The position numbers and the translations under genes were made by a program. Shown piece by piece: positions 59,601-64,000 of a stretch of DNA of 64,000 bases. Within the stretch, counting starts at the first letter, position 1. Every line of letters starts with the position of its first letter. This DNA comes from Chlorocebus sabaeus (taxonomy: Eukaryota > Chordata > Mammalia > Primates > Cercopithecidae): positions 73,775,236 to 73,839,235 of the forward strand of contig NC_132913.1 of assembly GCF_047675955.1 (NCBI RefSeq), read 5' to 3'. The notes beneath the pieces were generated by a model. The model was not told the origin of the DNA. It was given only the letters and a program-made list of their open reading frames with translations, and searched no databases.

Positions 59601-61173
59601 TAAACATGAACACCCTGCAAAACATCAGTGTTTTGGGGTAGGTAAAAGAAGAAATGCTAAGGAAAGACATTGAGAAGGTCAGAGAAAAAATAAGAAACAA
59701 GTTTCCAAAGAAGCAAGTAGGGTGAAAAAGAATATAAATAAGTTATAGTTGTAATTGGTTATAGGAATAAGGTGCCAGTTTCATTGAGACTGCAGTTATA
59801 ACAGTGAGAAGAAAAATGAATGCAGTCCTCTCTGTCTTAATGTTTAGAGGGAAGACATGGTCATGGAAGGGCTTTTTAGGATATGGAAAACCTAAATGTA
59901 TCTGTAGGTCAGAGGGAGAGGATCTGGTAAGGAGGAAAAGTTGCTAATAAAAGATCAGTTATAGAAGCAAGACATGAAAGTATAAATAATGAGTTAGGTA
60001 TGAGAATGAAGGGAAGGCTATCTAGGATTGTTGGTATAATTTATGTCTAATTGTGCCTTGAGTTAGGTACTTAAAGAAAGGGGTAAAAGTTCGGGAGCAA
60101 ACGGCAGAAGAAATGCCCATTAAGGCAAAAGCTGAGACAGAAAAGTCTGAACCTTATTTTTACAATAAAAGCACACAAACTATAACCTGAAAAACCAGCT
60201 TGCCCTCCCAAGATCTGAGAGTGTTAGCAAACCACTGTCTTGCCTGTATTCAGATTGACTTGCTCTTTGTAGAAGTAGGGACTTTGGTGACAGTAGGCAC
60301 AACTGCAAATAATTCAGAGATTATAAAATTCCCAAGACTTTGTCTTCAGAGATGTTTGAAATAGCTAAAATCTAAATTAGGCTGTTAAAAAATGTCTGTG
60401 TAAATGTTGATGGCATTGAATAAGAAAAGGCAGCATTTTTTTCCTCTCAGTTATTTATAATCTATAAGGAAAAGTAGCTGTGTATAGCACTATGTTTTTT
60501 CTTAACAATTTGATTACATGATGAAGATTTTCTGCTGTCACAATCACAGCATTACAACAGCGTGATTTAAATACTATTTGCAAAACCAAAAGCCAAGTAA
60601 CTGCTTATATTACAAACACTTTTTTTGTTTCCATAACCATTTATTCAAATAAAATATTGTATGGAAATTGACTATTTAAAATCTAATTGCTAGGTTATGT
60701 CGGGAACACAGAGGTGTAGAAGATTGATCCTGTCCTTAAATGTATAAACCATTAAGTAGTCAAATGTCTACAGTGAAAAACAGTATTTTATACTAGGTAT
60801 AGATAATTGGCACAAATAAGCTCAGAAAAGAATGATCAGTTCTTGCTGGAGTAATTCTAGGGAAATGGCTTTCATGGAGAAAAGGAAAAGAGGAAGTGTA
60901 GTATGAGTCTGTGTTGTCTATTGCTAATGTAGAATGTTGTTTTCTGCTTCTATGCCTTACTGATTCCAGTTTTTATTTTTAGAAAACAAATTAAGTGAAG
61001 CCTCTGGAGGTAGGGCTGAAAATGGTGAAAGAAGTGACTTGGAAGAGGACAACGAAAGGGAGGGACCAGAAAATGGAGCCATTGATGCTGTTCCTGTTGA
61101 TGAAAATCTTTTCACTGGAGAGGATTTGGATGAACTAGAAGAAGAATTAAATACACTTGATTTAGAAGAATGA
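38593..61173 (+). CDS. ZC3H15: ZC3H15 (DFRP1), CCCH zinc-finger protein binding DRG1; full spliced coding region
   Basis: Coding exons are 38593-38667, 47052-47153, 52322-52433, 53407-53559, 54635-54726, 56497-56679, 57904-58050, 58194-58295, 59169-59292 and 60983-61173. They sum to 1281 nt, 426 codons plus TGA, the length I know for mammalian ZC3H15. All nine introns are GT-AG and phases join without a break. The protein has a Lys-rich N-terminus, a first CCCH finger (C105-x7-C113-x5-C119-x3-H123), a second wide finger (C180-x17-C198-x6-C205-x3-H209), a Lys/Glu-rich helical region around residues 215-275 and a very acidic C-terminal tail ending in LEE. Family knowledge: ZC3H15 (DFRP1, yeast Tma46) binds and stabilises the GTPase DRG1 in the cytoplasm and associates with polysomes. 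The ATG at 38593 has G at -3 and no upstream in-frame ATG in the short 5' leader. No truncation or frameshift is seen. Confidence 0.97.
38970..40320. other. ZC3H15 intron 1, first part, mostly unassigned
   Basis: Apart from the microsatellite at 39319-39390 no element or RNA gene is recognised. The open frame at 38999-39262 shows no family resemblance. Confidence 0.45.
39319..39390. repeat. (TG)n/(TA)n compound microsatellite
   Basis: Two TG blocks separated by TATATACGTATATACGTATA and flanked by TA runs, in intron 1 about 650 bp after exon 1. Confidence 0.95.
40325..40735 (-). mobile_element. Old L1 (L1M-type) 3' fragment
   Basis: Complement-type L1 text: TTGAGGTATAACTTATGTAA, CACCCAGGTAACTGCCACCC, GATCTATCCATGTTGTGTAT, TTATTGCTGAAAAGTATTCT. 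In intron 1. Confidence 0.78.
40740..41910. other. ZC3H15 intron 1, unassigned part
   Basis: Nothing supportable seen. Confidence 0.45.
41915..42140 (+). mobile_element. MIR SINE
   Basis: Well-preserved MIR: GGAGTCAGAGACCTGGGTTT, CTAGCTCTATATTTTTAGAC, TCTCATCTGCAAAATG, GTTAAATGAGATAATACATG, AAGTGCCTGCC. Confidence 0.88.
42145..43335. other. ZC3H15 intron 1, unassigned part
   Basis: Nothing supportable; open frames at 42775-43046 on both strands show no family resemblance. Confidence 0.45.
43490..43690 (-). mobile_element. MIR SINE
   Basis: Complement order: TTATTACCCCTTTTACAGTT, TAACTTGCTCAAGTTTAC, GGATTCTAACGCAGGAAGTC, CCTTGCTGTCCACCACTG. Confidence 0.8.
43690..43845 (-). mobile_element. 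MIR SINE, second adjacent copy
   Basis: Repeats the same order: ACAACAACCCTAAGTGAG, TTTACAAATAAGAAACTGTG, GGCAGTCTGGTTCCAGAGTT, TTTGCACTATACAGCC. Confidence 0.75.
43990..45690. other. ZC3H15 intron 1, unassigned part
   Basis: Nothing supportable; short open frames only. Confidence 0.45.
45697..46140 (-). mobile_element. MLT1-like LTR (ERVL-MaLR)
   Basis: Complement order: TTAGGGCTGCTGTAACATGA, ACTTAAAACAACAGAAATTT, CTCTGGAGGCT-type block, CTTATTAAGGCACCAGTTAC, CATTCCAAAATTCAGCCCAC. In intron 1. Confidence 0.82.
46145..47045. other. ZC3H15 intron 1, last part, unassigned
   Basis: AT-rich, nothing supportable until the exon 2 acceptor. Confidence 0.45.
47052..47153 (+). CDS. ZC3H15: ZC3H15 coding exon 2 (residues 26-59)
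   Basis: The acceptor AG is at 47050-47051 and the donor GTAAGT at 47154. Its 34 codons begin [11 protein letters not shown] and end NPRQ. This Lys-rich part lies before the first zinc finger. Phase 0 at both ends. Confidence 0.96.
47330..48130 (-). mobile_element. Old L1/HAL1-type fragment split by an Alu
   Basis: Complement-type text on both sides of the Alu: CTGCATGCCATTCTACAGTA before; TTTTAATGTGTTCCAATCTG and GTGACTTGCCTATTGAAATT after. In intron 2. Confidence 0.6.
47443..47727 (-). mobile_element. Alu (Y/S-like)
   Basis: Reverse Alu flanked by exact 14-bp duplications GTTTCCAGCTTTCT (47429-47442 and 47728-47741). A short internal deletion removes the ATGTTAGCCAGG part. Confidence 0.95.
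48370..48629 (-). mobile_element. Alu (old), tail lost
   Basis: Reverse Alu from TTCTCACTCTGTTGTCCAGG to CACCATGCCCAGAC, with internal deletion and no clear tail. Confidence 0.9.
48706..49044 (+). mobile_element. Tigger-like DNA transposon (MITE), complete
   Basis: CAGTCATA at the left end and TTGACTG at the right end are terminal inverted repeats, flanked by TA on both sides (48704-48705, 49045-49046). Internal text (AGCCTACTACGCACCTAGGC, ACCGTACTGAATACTGTAGG) matches a common primate Tc1/mariner-type family. No transposase frame. Confidence 0.85.
49050..49540. other. ZC3H15 intron 2, unassigned part
   Basis: Nothing supportable seen. Confidence 0.45.
49543..49610 (+). mobile_element. Alu 5' fragment
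   Basis: Only the first about 68 bases of an Alu, from GGCTGGGTGCAGCGGCTC to GGCGGGCAGATCA, then unrelated DNA and no poly(A). Confidence 0.88.
49615..50995. other. ZC3H15 intron 2, unassigned part
   Basis: Nothing supportable seen. Confidence 0.4.
51000..51600 (+). mobile_element. Ancient L2 fragment
   Basis: L2 order: CCTAGATTCCTCCCCCTTTA, CAGCAGTTGCAACAGGCTCT, AATGTGACCTGATCTTGTTA, CTTTGCATTGGCTGGCCCTT. Confidence 0.65.
51605..52320. other. ZC3H15 intron 2, last part; weak L2 3' signal to 51780
   Basis: 51650-51780 still looks like an L2 3' end; the rest is unassigned. Confidence 0.4.
52322..52433 (+). CDS. ZC3H15: ZC3H15 coding exon 3 (residues 60-96 plus one base)
   Basis: The acceptor AG is at 52320-52321 and the donor GTAAAC at 52434. 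It encodes 37 codons rich in Lys and Glu (begins VAQSEAEKK, ends AQKISK), probably helical or coiled coil, and leaves one base for Gly97. Phase 1 at the 3' end. Confidence 0.96.
52806..53104 (-). mobile_element. Alu (S-like) in intron 3
   Basis: Reverse Alu with T tail at 52805-52825. 16-bp duplications with one mismatch at 52790-52805 and 53105-53120. Confidence 0.95.
53407..53559 (+). CDS. ZC3H15: ZC3H15 coding exon 4, first CCCH finger (residues 97-147)
   Basis: The acceptor AG is at 53405-53406 and the donor GTAATT at 53560. This exon carries the whole first zinc finger, C105-x7-C113-x5-C119-x3-H123, the standard spacing of RNA-binding CCCH fingers. It is 153 nt and phase 1 at both ends, so skipping it would keep the frame but delete the finger. 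Confidence 0.96.
53844..54140 (-). mobile_element. Alu (S-like) in intron 4
   Basis: Reverse Alu; exact 12-bp duplications TTGGTGAATAAT at 53832-53843 and 54141-54152. Confidence 0.95.
54199..54528 (+). mobile_element. Alu (old) in intron 4
   Basis: Forward Alu with an (AAAAG)-type tail, 58 bp after the reverse Alu. A short ATCAATCAA duplication lies near 54400. Confidence 0.93.
54635..54726 (+). CDS. ZC3H15: ZC3H15 coding exon 5 (residues 148-178)
   Basis: The acceptor AG is at 54633-54634 and the donor GTATGT at 54727. It completes Asp148 and encodes a charged linker (begins TMDNWDEKK, ends KTQI) between the two fingers. It is 92 nt, so skipping it would shift the frame. It lies between two oppositely oriented intronic Alus. 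Confidence 0.96.
54969..55273 (-). mobile_element. Alu (Y/S-like) in intron 5
   Basis: Reverse Alu with (TTTTTA)n tail; TTAAATGCC flanks at 54955-54963 and 55274-55282. Confidence 0.94.
55845..56147 (-). mobile_element. Alu (S-like) in intron 5
   Basis: Reverse Alu with T/A-rich tail, ending GCCGCCATGCCCAGCC. Confidence 0.93.
56497..56679 (+). CDS. ZC3H15: ZC3H15 coding exon 6, second CCCH finger (residues 179-239)
   Basis: The acceptor AG is at 56495-56496 and the donor GTAACT at 56680. The exon holds the second, wide finger C180-x17-C198-x6-C205-x3-H209, then a Lys/Glu run and the start of the region I associate with DRG1 binding. 61 codons, phase 0 at both ends. Confidence 0.96.
56700..57285. 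other. ZC3H15 intron 6, unassigned part
   Basis: Nothing supportable seen. Confidence 0.45.
57290..57500 (+). mobile_element. MIR SINE
   Basis: Decayed MIR order: ATAGACTTCAGAGTCAGGTG, TGGTTCTGACACTTGTTAGC, GCATGTATAAAGCATTTAAT. Confidence 0.62.
57904..58050 (+). CDS. ZC3H15: ZC3H15 coding exon 7 (residues 240-288)
   Basis: The acceptor CAG ends at 57903 and the donor GTATGT is at 58051. It encodes a basic helical segment (begins [10 protein letters not shown], includes [10 protein letters not shown]) in the family's conserved DFRP region, which binds DRG1. 49 codons, phase 0. The next intron is only 143 bp. Confidence 0.95.
58194..58295 (+). CDS. ZC3H15: ZC3H15 coding exon 8 (residues 289-322)
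   Basis: The acceptor TAG ends at 58193 and the donor GTAAGA is at 58296. It begins [14 protein letters not shown] and then enters an Asp/Glu-rich stretch. 34 codons, phase 0 at both ends. Confidence 0.95.
58362..58590 (+). mobile_element. MIR SINE in intron 8
   Basis: MIR order: CATGGTTAAGAGCC, GGTGCCTGGGTTCAAATCCT, CCCTCATCTGTAATACAG, GAGAATTAAATGAGTTCATG, AGAATAGTGCCTAG. Confidence 0.85.
58925..59047 (-). mobile_element. Alu monomer / partial Alu in intron 8
   Basis: Reverse single-arm sequence from TATAGAGACGAGGTCTGG to CACACCTGGCC; could be a free left-arm monomer or a truncated Alu. Confidence 0.82.
59169..59292 (+). CDS. ZC3H15: ZC3H15 coding exon 9 (residues 323-363 plus one base)
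   Basis: The acceptor AG is at 59167-59168 and the donor GTAAGT at 59293. It begins [12 protein letters not shown] and ends TSDKD, leaving one base for Glu364. Acidic and serine/threonine-rich, with no known fold. Confidence 0.95.
59440..60130 (-). mobile_element. Possible ancient L2-like remnant in intron 9
   Basis: Purine-rich sequence with the texture of complement L2 (GAGCTTGGAGTTAAAGTCAG, GGAAGGGCTTTTTAGGATAT, GAAGGGAAGGCTATCTAGG). Weak call. Confidence 0.35.
60135..60980. other. ZC3H15 intron 9, last part, unassigned
   Basis: AT-rich, nothing supportable before the exon 10 acceptor. Confidence 0.45.
60983..61173 (+). CDS. ZC3H15: ZC3H15 terminal coding exon 10 (residues 364-426, stop)
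   Basis: The acceptor AG is at 60981-60982 after a T-rich tract. It encodes the acidic C-terminal tail rich in Glu, Asp, Asn and Gly, ending NTLDLEE, with TGA at 61171-61173. Confidence 0.96.
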
Positions 61174-61796
61174 CATCAAACACGTCGCTGAAAAAATTTA
61201 AGTCAGCTCAGCATGAGTTGAAATTGACTACATTAATTTCTTTCCACCTAGAATCAACAGGATGTTTATTTCCTATGCTGATTCTGGAGGAGTTAACCTC
61301 CTGTGAAAAAGGAATATTGTCCCTACGTCTTCTCTTCTGACTTTGGCTACATCTCATAGTAAGTTCAGAGTAGTTCATGATAAATTGAAAATATAATGGT
61401 CATTGCAGAAAATGATTGATTGTTGTAACTGTCCACCCAAGTAAGAAGTGTATCTGCTTTTCCATCTTTGGTTTTCATTTGGGCATGTGCTATAGCCAGA
61501 AACAACAAACTTACATTTAAAATACCCTTCATTTGACACAGTTTTTAATAAGTGATTTAATTTCCTTTGTATTTGTATGTTTAGAAGACTGCCTAAAACA
61601 TCAACACTGTACTTCATAAAGGAAACTGCATATGCAGATTCAGTATTGTATATCTTTGGACAATTAGATGGACATTTAAAATGGAACTTCTTATATCTGA
61701 CAGGATCAGCTACAATGCCCTGTGTTAAATTGTTTAAAAGTTTTCCCTTTTCTTTTTTGCCAATAAAGTTGTAAATAAAGACCATCATACGTTAAA
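61174..61796 (+). other. ZC3H15: ZC3H15 3' UTR
   Basis: About 620 bases of AT-rich sequence follow the stop in the same exon and end shortly after two AATAAA hexamers. No repeat element is recognised in it. The cleavage site is estimated. Confidence 0.8.
61762..61779 (+). terminator. ZC3H15: Poly(A) signals of ZC3H15
   Basis: Two canonical AATAAA hexamers lie at 61762-61767 and 61774-61779, followed by T-rich sequence from about 61809, as expected for a cleavage region near 61790-61800. Confidence 0.85.
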
Positions 61797-61799
61797 ATC

Positions 61800-62444
61800 C
61801 AAATATGGCCTTTTTTTAAGTTTTTCTATGAAAAATTTAACATTTCTAGCTTGAAGATTTAAAATACCTGTTAATAGTATCACATAAGGCATTGTTTCTT
61901 AATATTTACTACAGAAGCATCTAGAGTACTTGACAGTACTACGATGAGTTTAATAACACAAATACTAAGCTTCCAAAAAGACTATAGGTGATGTTACATG
62001 AAAGAGTAACTTCGGAATTGATACAACATCAACCTAATTAAATATCACCTGCAGTTGAATCAAGTACTGCTTAAGAATTGTTTTGTTGAGATCCATGGTG
62101 TTAAAATAGTACATACTAATGTAAGTATAAACAAATTCACCAGAAAACTTTGGGCTGAGGGTCTTTGGCACTAAGATCCCCTGAAAAATTAGGGTGATCA
62201 TACATTTAAAATAGACACAATTTGCTCATGACATATTTAATACTAGCTACACCTTTTTTATTGTTGTGTATTTTCAAATAATATGCTGCTTTTGTTATTT
62301 GCGAATATAAATGAATTTTAAGACAACTAAGATAACAGCACTAAAATGTCAGGTGAGCTGGGCCCTAATCTCATTTCTACCTTAGATAAATTATATGATT
62401 TTTAAATCTCTGAATCTTCGTTTCTTTATTTGCATATTAAAGTT
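61800..62444. other. Downstream intergenic DNA, unassigned
   Basis: AT-rich, nothing supportable seen. Confidence 0.45.
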
Positions 62445-62459
62445 AAGACTCAATGATCT

Positions 62460-62757
62460 GGCCAGGCATAGTGGCTCACTCCTGTAATCCTAGCACTTTG
62501 GGAGGCTAAGACAGGTGGATCACTTGAGGTCAGGAGTTCAAGACCAGCCTGGCCAACATGGCGAAACCCCATCTCTACTAAAAATACAAAAATTATCCGG
62601 GCATGATAGTGCATGCCTGTAATCCCAGCTACTCAAGAGGCTGAGGCAAGGGAATCGCCTGAACCCGGGAGGCAGAGGTTGCAGTGAGCCAAGATCATAC
62701 CACTGCACTCCAGCCTGGGCAACAGAGCAAGACTCCATCTCAAACAAACCAAAAAAA
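62460..62757 (+). mobile_element. Alu (S-like)
   Basis: Forward full-length Alu; 14-15 bp duplications AAGACTCAATGATC (62445-62458) and AAGACTCAACGATC (62758-62771), one mismatch. Confidence 0.95.
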
Positions 62758-62774
62758 AAGACTCAACGATCACT

Positions 62775-63190
62775 AACATACTTCTAAGTTGTGAAGCCTA
62801 AGAAATTCATGATTGCAAATCTTGTCAAATGATAAATTCAAAGTTAATAAAGAAATTGACTTCCTAGTTGTTTAGTACTAGTACTATATAACTGACAGTT
62901 TTTAAATACAGAACATCAGGAGCCAAGTTTATTTCCCAACTACAATGAAAGTGTACTTAAATACTTCATATATATTTTTTATATATTTTTTAAAAAGCTT
63001 GAGTTTTAAAGTTTATGTTCATGAAAGATTTGTTCCATTGTTTTGTAAAAGTTTAAATGGTACTTACTGCATTATTTAATAATGAAACATTTTCAGAATA
63101 GTCTAAAGAGCTTAAACCTTTTTTCTATTTTGAAGTCATCTAAAACATTTTCTTAGAATTTATCGTATAAATAAAAGTTAAAATCCATTT
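62775..63190. other. Downstream intergenic DNA, unassigned
   Basis: Nothing supportable seen. Confidence 0.45.
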
Positions 63191-63199
63191 ACTTTAGAC

Positions 63200-63403
63200 C
63201 AAGCTTTTCCAACCTGAAGCTGTGTGCCACATACCGCCCAGAATGGCTTTGAATGTGGCCCAACACAAATTCGTAAACTTAATGAAAACATGAGATTTTT
63301 TTTTTTTTAATCTCAGCTATCGCTAGTGTTAGTGTATTTTATGTGTGGCCCAAGACCGTTCTTCCAGTGTGGCCCAGGGAGGTCAAAAGATTGGACACCC
63401 TTG
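63200..63403. mobile_element. hAT-type non-autonomous DNA transposon
   Basis: Ends CAAGCTTTTCCAACC and the complement of GATTGGACACCCTTG form imperfect inverted repeats. 8-bp flanks CTTTAGAC (63192-63199) and CTTTCGAC (63404-63411) differ at one base, as for hAT elements. Interior (GGCTTTGAATGTGGCCCAAC, GTGTTAGTGTATTTTATGTG) matches a common primate family I cannot name with certainty. Confidence 0.82.
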
Positions 63404-63414
63404 CTTTCGACCTT

Positions 63415-63915
63415 AAGTTTGGGGGCTTTTTTTTTTAAACTGTATATAAAGTAGGGCCATATAAACAAAAGGATGCTGAAAGATTTTAGGTGTGTTTGAA
63501 ACATTACTATCTTACAGCAAATAATGTGATCTCAAAAGTCAAGGTGTTTTTTAGTAAGTATCAATATAAAGCAAAATGGTTCAATGTGGAGGTAATTTTT
63601 TATACCTACAAGTCTTTAATTACTGGATGGCCTTCCTCTATCTTGCCTTGAAATTTCTTCCATTATTGAGACAATACATGCACAGAGAATGTCAAAAGTA
63701 TTTTAATCTGAGAGAATCAGAGTGCAAAATTTAATCTGCTTCTAAAATTATAGTACATTTCAGAGGTTTATAGAAATAATTTTTGTATTTTCAATGTAGT
63801 TACTCAATATTGGTACAGTTAATTTGAAATTGGCTCTACTTTTCAAGCCCATTTATATGTAAATAACCATTACCGCCTATAATGATCCCATGTTTGCCAG
63901 TCTTTCTAATTCAAA
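63415..63915. other. Downstream intergenic DNA, unassigned
   Basis: Nothing supportable seen. Confidence 0.45.
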
Positions 63916-63919
63916 ATAC

Positions 63920-64000
63920 AGTCATGTGTCACATAACAAAGTTTCAGTTGCCTCTACACTACATGTACAAAGGTGTCCCATAAGATTATAGTAACTGTAT
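63920..64000 (-). mobile_element. Tigger-like element, cut by window end
   Basis: Begins TA-CAGTCATGTGTCACATAAC and continues TCCCATAAGATTATAGTA, the complement of the end seen in the complete copy at 48706-49044. The rest lies outside the window. Confidence 0.75.

Noticed and set aside
61375..61788. 137-codon minus-strand open frame
   Set aside because: Antisense to the ZC3H15 3' UTR; no family resemblance, promoter or splice signals.
1..64000. CRISPR arrays, operons, tRNA, snRNA or snoRNA genes, or a novel defence or mobile gene system
   Set aside because: The window is primate nuclear DNA. I saw no regular spacer arrays, no cloverleaf with A/B boxes outside Alu, and no box-motif RNAs I could support.

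Overview
This is a primate nuclear genomic window. It is dense in Alu, L1, L2, MIR and MaLR LTR sequence, has one CpG-island promoter, and carries one intact spliced protein gene on the + strand. Two young Alu copies (6344-6670 and 28308-28617) share non-human variants (a CAAGCCTG box-A region, a GAGACGGGCGG block and a GGCCACTGC motif where human AluY has GCGCCACTGC). I associate these with cercopithecid AluY subfamilies, so an Old World monkey (macaque, baboon or guenon type) is the best guess. That rests on recall of subfamily consensus, not on a search.

Bases 1 to about 38000 look intergenic. They hold no gene I can support. Recognisable content is mostly retroelements: Alus, 5'-truncated L1s (15128-16109, 20148-20717), old L2 and MIR pieces, and several ERVL-MaLR LTRs (about 12340, 16525, 21345, 22693, 35748). 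The most structured part is 26360-31440. There an old L2 is split by an MLT1-like LTR, which is split by an L1, which itself contains a THE1-type LTR, a young AluY and an Alu in its tail. Target-site duplications support three of the junction pairs.

Bases about 38030-38960 form a CpG island with NRF1, ETS and CACGTG motifs. From 38593 to 61173 lies the complete coding region of ZC3H15 (DFRP1), a CCCH zinc-finger partner of the translation-associated GTPase DRG1. It has ten coding exons, all with GT-AG junctions and matching phases, and 1281 nt give 426 codons plus stop. A 3' UTR with two overlapping-range AATAAA signals ends near 61795. Introns carry many Alus, several in inverted pairs around exons 4 and 5, plus L1/L2/MIR fragments and one complete Tigger-like element.

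Bases 61800-64000 are downstream intergenic DNA with an Alu, a hAT-type element with an 8-bp duplication, and the start of a second Tigger-like element cut by the window end. I did not find a previously undescribed gene system. The observations most worth checking are the Alu arrangement around ZC3H15 exon 5, an 84-bp dispersed duplication at 31474 and 34597, the nested retroelement stack, and a 63-bp alternating purine-pyrimidine tract at 23924.
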